In this document: piece after piece, positions 18,197-26,637 of the stretch
Position numbering within the stretch: the first letter of the stretch is position 1
How the letters are laid out: each line of letters opens with the position of its first letter
Assembly: GCA_947491935.1 (NCBI GenBank)
Contig: CANLLF010000002.1
Location: forward strand, 1 to 64,000
Direction of reading: 5' to 3'
DNA from: an uncultured Roseicyclus sp.
GTDB lineage: Bacteria; Pseudomonadota; Alphaproteobacteria; Rhodobacterales; Rhodobacteraceae
DNA length: 64,000 nt
Program-made: the position numbers and the translations under genes
Notes under the pieces: generated by a model
Told to the model about the DNA's origin: nothing
The model's database searches: none
The model's input: only the letters and a program-made list of their open reading frames with translations

Positions 18197-19348
18197 ATGT
18201 TTGACCGCATCGAGCAGACCGCAACCGTGTTGAGCGACGCAAGGATCGTCACACCTGAGGGCATCGTTGAAGGTGCGCTTGCGATAGAGGACGGAAAGAT
18301 CGCCGGGCTCGCTCAAGCCCATGACGGCGAAAGCCTGCACGGGGCCTACTTGATCCCCGGCATTGCGGATATCCACACCGATCATGTGGAGCGCCACACC
18401 CATCCTCGGGTTGGTGTGATCTGGGAGTTTCTGCCTGCCTTGCTCGCCTATGACGCCGTGGTGATTTCTGGCGGGACCACGACCGTGTTTGACAGTCTCT
18501 CTGTTGGCGCATCAATGCAAAAACAAGAACGCCGCGAGCTCCTGAAACCGCTTGTGGCGGCCATCAGCGACGCAGTTGAACGTAAGCTTTTCCGCGCAGA
18601 GCACCTTTTGCACTTACGCTGTGAGATCTCCGACCCGGCCACACCCGCCTTGGTCGATTCCACTATAGATCTGCCGATCACCCGGCTGGTCTCGGTGATG
18701 GACCACACTCCCGGTGACCGACAGAGCCCGGACGTCGACAAATGGTTTTGGCACATGATCCGCGATATGGAGGTCGACGAAGTTGAAGGCCGCCGCATGA
18801 TGGCCGAGCTTTTCGACCGATCCGCGGCGCATGGTGCCTCGGTCCGCGCCCATTGCGTTGAGGCAGCCTCCCGCGCCTGCGTTCCGCTCATGAGCCACGA
18901 CGACGCCACCGCCGCCCATGTCAATCAGGCGAAATCCGAAGGTTGCGCGATTTCTGAGTTCCCCACCACGCGCGTAGCCGCCGAGCGCGCCCGTGACGCA
19001 GGCCTGACCGTGGTAGCAGGTGCCCCGAACTACCTTCGCGGCGGCTCGCAGTCGGGAAATGTCGCGGTGGCGGAGTTGCTTTCACATGGCCTCGTGGATG
19101 TATTGGCGTCCGACTACATCCCCCGCTCGCCCCTAGACGCGGCCTTCAAGATCGCCGCCGATCCGGCGCTGCCTTACGACCTGCTTGCTGCTCTGGAGAT
19201 GGTCACACTCGCCCCGGCTCGGCTCGCCGGCCTCAAGGATCGTGGCCAGATTATCGAAGGCGCCCGCGCCGACCTTGTTGCCGTGCGCGTCGAGGGCGGC
19301 CAACCGCTTGTCCAAGCCGTATGGCGCGATGGCAAACGGGTGTTCTGA
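18197..19348 (+). CDS. phnM: PhnM-like amidohydrolase (divergent copy)
   Basis: This 383-aa metal-dependent amidohydrolase resembles PhnM, which removes pyrophosphate from ribose-1-methylphosphonate 5-triphosphate before C-P cleavage. The metal motif is ADIHTDHVERH (58-68), where the canonical form reads HTDNLE. Further metal ligands are in VMDHTPGDRQ and SHDDAT, and the C-terminal block VLASDYIPRSPL is typical. AGAGG lies before the ATG. A second, more canonical phnM lies at 20193-21359. The motif change and the separate transcription unit suggest that this copy has a different substrate, or serves an alternative ester. The stop overlaps the next gene (TGATG). Confidence 0.85.
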   Translation: MFDRIEQTATVLSDARIVTPEGIVEGALAIEDGKIAGLAQAHDGESLHGAYLIPGIADIHTDHVERHTHPRVGVIWEFLPALLAYDAVVISGGTTTVFDSLSVGASMQKQERRELLKPLVAAISDAVERKLFRAEHLLHLRCEISDPATPALVDSTIDLPITRLVSVMDHTPGDRQSPDVDKWFWHMIRDMEVDEVEGRRMMAELFDRSAAHGASVRAHCVEAASRACVPLMSHDDATAAHVNQAKSEGCAISEFPTTRVAAERARDAGLTVVAGAPNYLRGGSQSGNVAVAELLSHGLVDVLASDYIPRSPLDAAFKIAADPALPYDLLAALEMVTLAPARLAGLKDRGQIIEGARADLVAVRVEGGQPLVQAVWRDGKRVF

Positions 19349-20187
19349 TGGCCGAACTTCCCCTGTCTATTGGCGCTGCGTTGAATGTTGCGGACCTGCC
19401 AGCCTATCGCAATTGGTTGATCGAAGGCCAACGCGACCTCGAGATTCAGGATTTCTGCGCGCCCGAGGTCCTGCTTGGCAACTGGCAAGACCTTGTCGCC
19501 CACGCCTGCATACAGCTCGAAGGCTTCGAAGGCCGCCTTGGCATCCACGGGCCCTTTTACGACCTCCCTCTCGACATCAAGGACCCCGAGCTTGCACCGC
19601 TGCTGGCTCGCCGTATGGCCACTGCCCTCGACGCAGCCGCCGCTCTGGGCGCCACTCAAATGGTTTTGCACTCGCCCTATAGGACATGGGATTGGTACAA
19701 TTTTGGAAATAATCCCCGCCTGGGGAACGAACCCTCCTCCGCCGAAGCAACAATCGAGCGAGTGCACAAGAACCTCCGTTCGGCGCTGACCAGGGCAGAG
19801 GCCGAGGGGATCACACTCGTGATTGAGAACATCGAAGACATCGACCCATCTTGGCGCCGCGACCTTGCCAACAGCTTCGGATCGGGCGCCATACGGCTCT
19901 CTATTGACACGGGCCACGCCCACTACGCCCATGGCGCAACCGGCGCGCCGCCGGTGGATTACTTTGTCAGCGATGCGGGCGAGATGCTAGCGCATGTCCA
20001 TCTGCAGGATGCCGACGGCTTCGCCGACCGCCATTGGCCACTGGGGCGCGGGACGGTCAACTGGCATGCGGTTTTCCGCGCCATCGCTGCTCTTCCTCAA
20101 CGCCCGCATCTGGTGCTGGAACTGCGTTATGCAGCCGATATCCCCGCGGCCATGGCTTATCTCTCCCGGGAAGGGCTTGCGTGCTGA
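19348..20187 (+). CDS. TIM-barrel sugar isomerase/epimerase-like protein
   Basis: The 279-aa protein looks like the xylose isomerase-like TIM barrels (AP_endonuc_2 type). Expected metal ligands are visible: His in LGIHGPF and VLHSPY, Glu in LVIENIED, Asp and His in LSIDTGHAHY, His in HVHLQDAD and Glu near the end in LVLELRY. Such proteins isomerise sugars or sugar phosphates. The start at 19348 overlaps the phnM stop, so it must act together with that PhnM-like protein. A plausible job is processing the ribose phosphate released by C-P cleavage, but this is not known. It ends 6 bp before the convergent second phnM. Confidence 0.72.
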   Translation: MAELPLSIGAALNVADLPAYRNWLIEGQRDLEIQDFCAPEVLLGNWQDLVAHACIQLEGFEGRLGIHGPFYDLPLDIKDPELAPLLARRMATALDAAAALGATQMVLHSPYRTWDWYNFGNNPRLGNEPSSAEATIERVHKNLRSALTRAEAEGITLVIENIEDIDPSWRRDLANSFGSGAIRLSIDTGHAHYAHGATGAPPVDYFVSDAGEMLAHVHLQDADGFADRHWPLGRGTVNWHAVFRAIAALPQRPHLVLELRYAADIPAAMAYLSREGLAC

Positions 20188-20192
20188 GCGCG

Positions 20193-21359
20193 TTATGCGA
20201 CCCGCCGCCCGCCCGACCAGACGCCATGGAGCACCGGAACCTCGCCCTCCACCCGGAAACGCACCAGATCGGCGCGTTGACCTACGGCGATCTCGCCCCG
20301 GTCTGTCAGACCGGCGGCGCGCGCCGGAGCGGAGCTGACGGTGGCCAAAGCACGCGGCAGGTCGTCCCACAGTGTCCCGAGCCGGACCGCCGCAAAGAGC
20401 AGTGCCGAGGGCACGTAGTCGGACGACATGATGTCCAACAGTCCCGCCTCGGCCAGCTCTCCTGCGGCCACGTTGCCGGAATGCGACCCGCCCCGGATCA
20501 GGTTCGGCGCGCCCATCATCACGGCGATTCCATAGGTGTGGCAGGCCTCAGCCGCAACCAATGTCGTGGGGAACTCCGCCAGGGCAATGCCGTATCCGGA
20601 AGAGCGCTCCACATGTACGACCAGCGTATCGTCGTGGCTGGCCAACACCGCCCCGAACCGCCCCGCCGCGGCAACCGCTGCCGCCTCGTGGACATCGCGC
20701 ACCTTCTCGCCAAGGGTCTGCCGGGCCTGCACATGCTCTTTGAAGGAGGCATCGGACAGCCCATGCTTGCCCTTCATGTAGATTTCGTACTGGCCGATAT
20801 CCGCGAATTGCCGCTGCCCCGGCGTGTGATCCATAAGGCTCACGATGCCGACCCGGTCGTCGGCGCCGAACTGCTCCAACTCGTCGATCAAAGAATGCGA
20901 ACAGACCTCGGCGCGCAGATGCAGGTGATGGCTGATCTTCAGCGCTCCCTTGGCACGGATCGCCAGAACTTCATCCGCCAAGTCCCGCGCGTAACGCGAC
21001 CAGCCGGTGCCGCCCTTGCCCTCGATCGACCCCACCCGGATCGCATCGAAGACGGTCGTGATCCCGCAGGAGGCAAGTTCGGCATCATGGGCGACAATCG
21101 CCGCGTTATGGGGCCAGTGCACCGCAGGGCGCGGGCGTATGTGACGCTCCAGGTTGTCGGTGTGCAACTCCACCAGACCGGGCGCGACAACGTCGCCGCC
21201 GCAATCGATGGCCCCGACTGGAACTTCGCCGCCCTCGACCACTTCGGCGACCTGATCCCCGATCAGAGTGACCCGTCCACGAAATGCGGCACCCTGCGCA
21301 ATAACTTCCGCATTGGCAAGGACAACAGGTTCAGCGATGACAGCAGCATCTTCAGGCAT
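20193..21359 (-). CDS. phnM: Ribose 1-methylphosphonate 5-triphosphate diphosphatase
   Basis: This 388-aa copy has the canonical PhnM metal motif GLVELHTDNLERH (61-73), then SLMDHTPGQRQF, LASHDDT, the GAPNLIRGGSHSGN block and IMSSDYVPSALL. It should convert alpha-D-ribose-1-phosphonate 5-triphosphate to the 5-phosphate and pyrophosphate, the step before PhnJ. The ATG at 21359 has GAGGG five bases upstream, better than two further starts 15 and 27 bases earlier. It points leftward like phnG-N and ends against the TIM-barrel gene. Only 13 bp separate its start from that of the rightward DUF1045 gene, so its promoter must lie inside that gene, or it is read through from phnN. Confidence 0.92.
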   Translation of the reverse strand: MPEDAAVIAEPVVLANAEVIAQGAAFRGRVTLIGDQVAEVVEGGEVPVGAIDCGGDVVAPGLVELHTDNLERHIRPRPAVHWPHNAAIVAHDAELASCGITTVFDAIRVGSIEGKGGTGWSRYARDLADEVLAIRAKGALKISHHLHLRAEVCSHSLIDELEQFGADDRVGIVSLMDHTPGQRQFADIGQYEIYMKGKHGLSDASFKEHVQARQTLGEKVRDVHEAAAVAAAGRFGAVLASHDDTLVVHVERSSGYGIALAEFPTTLVAAEACHTYGIAVMMGAPNLIRGGSHSGNVAAGELAEAGLLDIMSSDYVPSALLFAAVRLGTLWDDLPRALATVSSAPARAAGLTDRGEIAVGQRADLVRFRVEGEVPVLHGVWSGGRRVA

Positions 21360-21372
21360 GGGACCCTCAGGC

Positions 21373-22053
21373 ATGGAAGAATTCAAACGATACGGGCTCT
21401 ACGTGGTGCCGCAAGGTGCACTCTTCGACGCAGCTTCGGCGTGGCTCGGCTGGGACAGCACGACCGGCCAAGCGGCGCTGCATCCTGATGTCGCGGGCCT
21501 GCCGGAGCCAGTCGAGATCCTGACCGCGACGCCCCGCAAATACGGCTTTCACGGCACGATCAAACCGCCATTCGTTCTGGCCGAGGGGCAAAGCATCGAC
21601 GCTTTGCACGATGCGGCGACGGATTTCTGCGCCAAGCAGACCTCGGTTGCGATCCCGGCCCTGACCGTTCGCCGCCTTGGCGGCTTCATCGCCATCGTGC
21701 CGTCTGACCCGTCGCAAGCTCTCGGCGCGTTGGCCGCTGCAACGGTCGAGACGCTCGATGTGTTCCGCGCGCCGCCGCTCGAGACCGAACTGGCCAAACG
21801 CCGCAAGGCGGGACTTAGCGACCGGCAAGAGGCGCTCCTGCGGCAATGGGGCTACCCCTACGTGATGGAGGAATTTCGCTTTCACCTGACGCTGACCGGT
21901 CGGACTAAGCATGCCGACATCGTCCGGGGTGCACTCGCGGCCCATTTTGCACCGATTCTGCCGAGCCCGTTCCTGGTAGACAGTCTCGCTCTGATGGGAG
22001 AGGACGCGTCGGGCAGATTCCACCTGATCCAACGCTACACCCTTTCCGGGTAA
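21373..22053 (+). CDS. DUF1045 phosphonate protein, 2H phosphoesterase-like
   Basis: This 226-aa protein belongs to the DUF1045 group seen next to phosphonate genes. Two HxT motifs stand out: YGFHGTIKPPF (His60, Thr62) and FRFHLTLTGR (His171, Thr173). They are placed as in the 2H phosphoesterases, which open 2',3'- or 1''-2''-cyclic phosphates. The C-P lyase PhnJ leaves a 5-phosphoribosyl 1,2-cyclic phosphate, usually opened by PhnP; no phnP is in this island. This protein is therefore a candidate replacement (inference). The gene runs against all its neighbours: it starts 13 bp from phnM and its last 19 bases overlap phnN on the other strand. Confidence 0.82.
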   Translation: MEEFKRYGLYVVPQGALFDAASAWLGWDSTTGQAALHPDVAGLPEPVEILTATPRKYGFHGTIKPPFVLAEGQSIDALHDAATDFCAKQTSVAIPALTVRRLGGFIAIVPSDPSQALGALAAATVETLDVFRAPPLETELAKRRKAGLSDRQEALLRQWGYPYVMEEFRFHLTLTGRTKHADIVRGALAAHFAPILPSPFLVDSLALMGEDASGRFHLIQRYTLSG

Positions 22054-22577
22054 AGCGCTGCCGCAGCCGCCGTGACGCTCTCGGCCAGCGGCCCGGAATT
22101 GTCGATAGTGATGGTCTTAAGCCCCATCGGCATCACCGGTCTGGGTCGGGCCAGACGCCGGTCAATCTCATGGCCGCGTTCTCGGCCCCTTCGCGCCAGG
22201 CGCCGCGCCAGGATCTTCGGGCTTGCCGTGATATTGAGCACGAGAACCTCGTCAAAGCTGTCTTCCGCCGCCTGAAGCACGCCGCGCGACAGGTTGGCCA
22301 AAACGTCCCTTCCCTCGGCCAGCACGCCGTGCACCGTTCTTGGGATACCGTAATTCAGGTCATGGGCCCTCCAATGCAGCGCAAAGTCACCACCCGCCGC
22401 GCGCGCCGCGAACAGGCTTTCCGAAACATGCTCGAAATCCTCACCCCCAAGATCGGGCGCCCGTGTGATGACACGGCGCACACGGTGCAGGTCGGGCCGC
22501 AGCACGCAAAGCCCCTCCATCAGGCTGTCCTTGCCGACGCCGGAGGGCCCGACCACCGCGATGAAGCGCCCCGTCAT
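22035..22577 (-). CDS. phnN: Ribose 1,5-bisphosphokinase
   Basis: The 180-aa protein is a guanylate-kinase-like P-loop enzyme with Walker A GPSGVGKDS (10-18). It phosphorylates ribose 1,5-bisphosphate to PRPP, feeding the C-P lyase product into nucleotide synthesis. The block RVITRAPDLGGEDFEHVSE (in part) is typical of PhnN, and RRLARRGRE is the lid arginine region. It starts at the last base of phnL and overlaps the end of the opposing DUF1045 gene by 19 bp. It is the last gene of the phnG-N run. Confidence 0.92.
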   Translation of the reverse strand: MTGRFIAVVGPSGVGKDSLMEGLCVLRPDLHRVRRVITRAPDLGGEDFEHVSESLFAARAAGGDFALHWRAHDLNYGIPRTVHGVLAEGRDVLANLSRGVLQAAEDSFDEVLVLNITASPKILARRLARRGRERGHEIDRRLARPRPVMPMGLKTITIDNSGPLAESVTAAAAALYPERV

Positions 22578-23257
22578 TACGCCGCCTTTGGCGTGAAGGC
22601 CGAGACATCGACCTCCCGATCCGCCACCCGGCTGCGGGCATCGAGATCATGGAAGATACCAACGATGGCGGTCCCCCCTGCCTTGGCCTCTTCGATCAGC
22701 GACAGCACCGTTTCGCGGTTCGTTGCGTCTAGGCTGGCCGTCGGCTCGTCGAGAAGCAGCGCAGGGTAGCGATGCGCGAAGCCGCGCGCGATGTTCACGC
22801 GCTGCTGTTCCCCACCCGAAAACGTGGTGGGCGATAATGACCAGAGCCGCTCGGGAATGCGCAGCCGCTCCAGCAGGTCACTGGCGCGCGCCTTCGCATC
22901 AGCCTCACTCCATCCCACGTTCAGCAATGGCTCGGACACAACATCCAGGGTTGGCACGCGGGGAACAACCCGCAGGAATTGACTGACATATCCAAGGGTC
23001 TCGCGACGCAGGCGCAGAATCTCGCGCGGTTCGGCCTGTGTGATGTCCACATCTCCGATCCGGACCACTCCGCCTTGGGCCAGATAGTTGCCATAGAGAA
23101 TGCGCATGACCGTCGATTTTCCCGCACCGCTTTCGCCGGTCAGAGCCACGCATTCGCCCGGTGCGACCGAGAAACCGGCCCCCTCGATGACGGGGATCAC
23201 GGCGGCCTCCTGATTGTGCAAGGTGAAGGTCTTGGTCAGTTTCTCAACCGTGATCAT
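22577..23257 (-). CDS. phnL: C-P lyase ABC ATPase-like subunit PhnL
   Basis: The 226-aa protein is an ABC-type ATPase that works with the C-P lyase complex and not with a transporter. Walker A is TGESGAGKS (about 39-47), the signature FSGGEQQRVNIARGF and Walker B ALLLDEPTASLD. It has the PhnL-type insert YVSQFLRVVPRVPTLDVVSE. PhnL is essential for phosphonate use in enterobacteria, where it acts with PhnK on the core complex. The gap of 61 bp to phnK holds nothing notable; the next gene, phnN, begins at its stop. Confidence 0.92.
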   Translation of the reverse strand: MITVEKLTKTFTLHNQEAAVIPVIEGAGFSVAPGECVALTGESGAGKSTVMRILYGNYLAQGGVVRIGDVDITQAEPREILRLRRETLGYVSQFLRVVPRVPTLDVVSEPLLNVGWSEADAKARASDLLERLRIPERLWSLSPTTFSGGEQQRVNIARGFAHRYPALLLDEPTASLDATNRETVLSLIEEAKAGGTAIVGIFHDLDARSRVADREVDVSAFTPKAA

Positions 23258-23318
23258 GGGAAACCTCTTGTTGGAAAAGACGAAAGGATCTGTGACTTCA
23301 TTTTGCGAAACCCACGAT

Positions 23319-24089
23319 TCAGACCTGCAGAACCGAACTTACCAGAAGTTGCGTGTAAGGGGCCTGCGGGTCGTCGAGGACCTGATCGGTCAGACCCGTT
23401 TCGATGACATGGCCGTCCTTCATCACCATCAACCGATCCGCCAGAAGGCGCACAACCGCGAGGTCATGGGTGACGACGATTGCCGAAAGACCCATCTGGC
23501 GCACCAGCCCGCGTAGAAGGTCCAGAAGCCGCGCCTGCACGCTGACATCCAGACCGCCGGTTGGTTCATCCATGAAGATCAGGCGCGGGCCGGTCACAAG
23601 GTTGCGTGCGATCTGAAGACGCTGCTGCATCCCACCGGAAAAGGCGGCGGGTCGGTCGTCAACGCGTTCACCCGCGATCTCCACCCGGTCCAGCCAATCC
23701 AGCGCTTGTTCGCGGATCTCGCCATAATGCCGCGCGCCCACGGCCATCAGCCGCTCACCCACATTGCCGCCTGCGCTCACCCGCATCCGCAATCCGTCAC
23801 GGGGGTTCTGGTGCACAAAGGCCCAATCGGTGCGCCCCAGCATCCGCCGCTCCGGCTCGGACATCTGCAACACATCACGCGGCCCGTCCGCGCGGGTGTC
23901 AAAGATCACTTCGCCCGTGTCCGGGGGCAAATGCCCCGCAAGGCAATTCAACAATGTCGATTTGCCCGAGCCGCTTTCGCCGACGATCCCCAACACCTCG
24001 CCGGGGTACAGGCTGAACGAGACATCGGCACACCCGATCCGTCCGCCATAGGCCTTGGTCAGATCGCGAACGTTCAAAAGTGGGGTCAT
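23319..24089 (-). CDS. phnK: C-P lyase ABC ATPase-like subunit PhnK
   Basis: The 256-aa ATPase binds the PhnGHIJ core through PhnJ. It shows Walker A GESGSGKST (about 37-45), signature FSGGMQQRLQIARNL, Walker B RLIFMDEPTGGLD and switch region VVTHDLAVVRLLADR. The family resembles the peptide transporter ATPases, but its place in the phnG-N operon and the absence of permease genes beside it identify it as PhnK. Its start overlaps the phnJ stop by four bases. Confidence 0.93.
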   Translation of the reverse strand: MTPLLNVRDLTKAYGGRIGCADVSFSLYPGEVLGIVGESGSGKSTLLNCLAGHLPPDTGEVIFDTRADGPRDVLQMSEPERRMLGRTDWAFVHQNPRDGLRMRVSAGGNVGERLMAVGARHYGEIREQALDWLDRVEIAGERVDDRPAAFSGGMQQRLQIARNLVTGPRLIFMDEPTGGLDVSVQARLLDLLRGLVRQMGLSAIVVTHDLAVVRLLADRLMVMKDGHVIETGLTDQVLDDPQAPYTQLLVSSVLQV

Positions 24090-24976
24090 GCCATGGCCTC
24101 CGTATCGACCGGGGCGGGGCGCGTGTTGGTCATCTCACCTGTGAACCCGGCGGCGCGCCGCCCGGCGCAGAAATCCGTGTCGGAGCAGACGAACATCCGC
24201 CCGCCCCGATCGTCGGTGATGACCTCGTCCAGATAACTGTCCTCGGCCCCGCAGAGCGCGCAGGGATGCGGCGCCTTGGAGGGATCGAACGGGTGATCCT
24301 CGAAATCGAGGCTGACGACCTTCGTGTAGGGCGGCACCGCATAGATGCGCTGCTCGCGCCCTGCGCCGAAAAGTTGCAGGGCCGCGCTCTCCATCTTCGG
24401 ATTGTCGAATTTCGGGATCGGTGACGGGTCCATCACATAGCGGTCCTCGACCTTCACCGGATAGGCGTAGGCTGTCGCGATCTCGCCATGGCGCGAGATG
24501 TCTTCGTACAGCTTCACATACATCAAACCGTATTCCTCAAGGCTGTGCATCTTGCGGGTCTCAACCTCGGACGGTTCCAGAAACCGTAACGGTTCGGGGA
24601 TCGGCACTTGATAGACCAGTATCTGATCCTCGGTCAGCGGCTCTTCGGGAATGCGGTGGCGGGTCTGAATGACAGAGGCCTCCGATGTCTTCTCGGTCAC
24701 GGCAACCTCGGCCGTCTTCTCGAAGAACTTGCGGATCGAGACGGCATTCGTTGTGTCGTCGGCGCCCTGGTCGATCACCTTCAGCGTATCGTCGGGGGTC
24801 AGGCAGGCGGCGCTGACCTGCACACCACCCGTGCCCCATCCGTAGGGCATCGGCATCTCGCGGCTGGCAAAGGGCACCTGATAGCCCGGCACCGCGACGC
24901 CCTTCAGGATCGCGCGGCGGATCATGCGCTTGGTCTGCTCGTCAAGATAGGCGAAGTTGTAGGCTTGATCGGTCAT
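24086..24976 (-). CDS. phnJ: Carbon-phosphorus lyase radical SAM subunit
   Basis: The 296-aa catalytic subunit cuts the C-P bond with a 5'-deoxyadenosyl radical, releasing the alkane and ribose 1,2-cyclic phosphate 5-phosphate. The four iron-sulfur cysteines are Cys239, Cys242, Cys264 and Cys270. Their CX2CX21CX5C spacing is identical to the enterobacterial enzyme, unlike the CX3CX2C of normal radical SAM proteins. The N-terminal glycine region GVAVPGYQVPFASREMP, which carries the glycyl radical in the known enzyme, is present. It overlaps phnI and phnK by four bases each. Confidence 0.96.
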   Translation of the reverse strand: MTDQAYNFAYLDEQTKRMIRRAILKGVAVPGYQVPFASREMPMPYGWGTGGVQVSAACLTPDDTLKVIDQGADDTTNAVSIRKFFEKTAEVAVTEKTSEASVIQTRHRIPEEPLTEDQILVYQVPIPEPLRFLEPSEVETRKMHSLEEYGLMYVKLYEDISRHGEIATAYAYPVKVEDRYVMDPSPIPKFDNPKMESAALQLFGAGREQRIYAVPPYTKVVSLDFEDHPFDPSKAPHPCALCGAEDSYLDEVITDDRGGRMFVCSDTDFCAGRRAAGFTGEMTNTRPAPVDTEAMA

Positions 24977-26064
24977 TCCGCGGCCTCCTGATGCTGGCCA
25001 GCCATCGCGTCCGCCCGTAGGCGACGGATCAACTCCAGCTCTGATTGGAAGTCGACGTAATGGGGCAGTTTGATGTGCTCCAGAAAGCCCGAGGCCTGCA
25101 CATTATCCGCATGGTAAAGGACAAATTCCTCGTCCTGTGCGGGCGCGCCCACGTTGTCTTCGCCCAGTTCCGCCCACCGCATCGCACGATCGACCAAAGC
25201 CATCGAAATGGCCTTGCGCTCGCAATGCCCGAAGGTCAGGCCATAGCCCCGGGTGAATTGCGGTGGCTCGGTCTTGGATCCGGTGAACTGGTTGACCGTT
25301 TCGCATTCCGTCACCACCGCCTCACCGATTTCGATGGCAAAGCCAAGCTCGGGTATGTCCATCTCGACCGCCACCTTGCCGGTGCGCAGCTCACCCACGA
25401 AAGGATGGTTGCGCCCGTAGCCACGCTGCGTGGAATAGGCCATCGACAGCACAAAGCCCTCATCCCCGCGGCTCAGCGCCTGAAGGCGCAGCGGCCGGTC
25501 GGTGGGGAAATCGAGCGGCTCGCGCGTCAGGTCACGGGGCGTGTCAGAGCCTTCGGGTTCGCGCTGGATCAGATCCTCTTGTGCGAGGAAGTCAGTGACA
25601 TGGGGTAGATCGGCCATGTCCGCCGCTGCTTCCGGCGCTTCGGACGGCTCAAGTCCCTCGGCAGCAAGCGCGAAATCCAGAAGCCGGTGCGTATAGTCGA
25701 AGGTCGGCCCGAGGACCTGCCCGCCGGGCAGGTCCTTGAAGGTGGCCGAGATGCGTCGGTCACAGGCCATCGCGCCCGTGTCGATCGGCGCACTGGCCCC
25801 GAAGCGGGGCAGGGTCGTGCGATAGGCGCGGATCAGGAAGACCGCTTCGATCATGTCGCCGCGGGCCTGTTTGATGGCCAGCGCAGCGAGGTCAGGGTCG
25901 TAAAGCGACCCCTCGGCCATGACGCGGTCAACCGCGAGGGCAAGCTGCTCTCGGATCTGGGCAATCGACATCTCGGCGATGTCGGTATCGCCCCGGCGTT
26001 CTTCGGCGAGCCAGGCATGGGCGTTGTCGATCGCCCGTTCCCCGCCTTTGACGGCAACATACAT
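24973..26064 (-). CDS. phnI: C-P lyase core subunit PhnI
   Basis: The 363-aa protein is the nucleosidase subunit that, with PhnG, PhnH and PhnL, exchanges the adenine of ATP for a phosphonate to form ribose-1-phosphonate 5-triphosphate. The sequence is PhnI-like along its whole length: start MYVAVKGGERAIDNAHAW, middle GQVLGPTFDYTHRLLDFAL, QRGYGRNHPFVGELR, and end EFVLYHADNVQASGFLEHIKLPHYVDF (partly quoted, 27 in the original motif region). It lies 3 bp after phnH and overlaps phnJ by four bases. Confidence 0.95.
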   Translation of the reverse strand: MYVAVKGGERAIDNAHAWLAEERRGDTDIAEMSIAQIREQLALAVDRVMAEGSLYDPDLAALAIKQARGDMIEAVFLIRAYRTTLPRFGASAPIDTGAMACDRRISATFKDLPGGQVLGPTFDYTHRLLDFALAAEGLEPSEAPEAAADMADLPHVTDFLAQEDLIQREPEGSDTPRDLTREPLDFPTDRPLRLQALSRGDEGFVLSMAYSTQRGYGRNHPFVGELRTGKVAVEMDIPELGFAIEIGEAVVTECETVNQFTGSKTEPPQFTRGYGLTFGHCERKAISMALVDRAMRWAELGEDNVGAPAQDEEFVLYHADNVQASGFLEHIKLPHYVDFQSELELIRRLRADAMAGQHQEAAE

Positions 26065-26067
26065 GGG

Positions 26068-26637
26068 CTATCCCTCCGTAACTCGGGTGGAGCGGGGCAA
26101 GCCCGCGACGCGGTTCCCGTAAGTGAAGAAGAAATCGAGGCCCAAAGGGAATTGCGCCCGGTTGGCTTGGAACGCGTCTACCTCTGGCAGGTTCAATTGG
26201 GCTTTGGTCTCGATCCCCGGTCCGGCCAACACCGCGCCCTTGGCTTCAAGCACAGGCACTTCGACAATCAGCGTGGCCGACCTGTCGGGGTACGCCGGAG
26301 TTCCACCGGCGTAGGCACCAAGAGGGGCAAGCGCGTCCCATGTTCCGATGGCAAACACTGCGTCAATCGCCGCAGCGAACGGCGCGCCGGTCTGGAAGGT
26401 AATCCACTCGCGCAGGGCCTCATTGTCGTGGGAAGGCGCGACATAGAGCGGTGTGGTCGGATCGCACAGCGTGACGATCATGGTCGCCGCCGCCGGTGAG
26501 CAAGGGGCCGGGGCCTCGGCCCCGTCAATCTGGCGAATGGTTCCGGGGCGCGACAAGGCATCAAGCGCGGCGCGGAACGCAAAAGCGGCATCGCGTGCAG
26601 GATCGACAAGTCCCCCGTCTAGAACAGCAGTTTGCAT
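26068..26637 (-). CDS. phnH: C-P lyase core subunit PhnH
   Basis: The 189-aa subunit of the PhnGHIJ core has a fold related to PLP-dependent transferases but without the cofactor site. Recognisable PhnH features are DPARDAAFAFRAALDALSRPG near the N-terminus (a hallmark R..L.A.S.PG block), LCDPTTPLYVAP and the end FPLGLDFFFTYGNRVAGLPRS (in part). The ATG at 26637 shares a base with the phnG stop; the extra TTG codon upstream is unlikely. It is required for the first step of the pathway. Confidence 0.94.
   Translation of the reverse strand: MQTAVLDGGLVDPARDAAFAFRAALDALSRPGTIRQIDGAEAPAPCSPAAATMIVTLCDPTTPLYVAPSHDNEALREWITFQTGAPFAAAIDAVFAIGTWDALAPLGAYAGGTPAYPDRSATLIVEVPVLEAKGAVLAGPGIETKAQLNLPEVDAFQANRAQFPLGLDFFFTYGNRVAGLPRSTRVTEG

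Noticed and set aside
20034-21488. Open frame of 484 codons on the plus strand across phnM
   Set aside because: It is antisense to a clear PhnM with metal motifs and its product has no protein-like pattern; it is a product of GC-rich codon bias.
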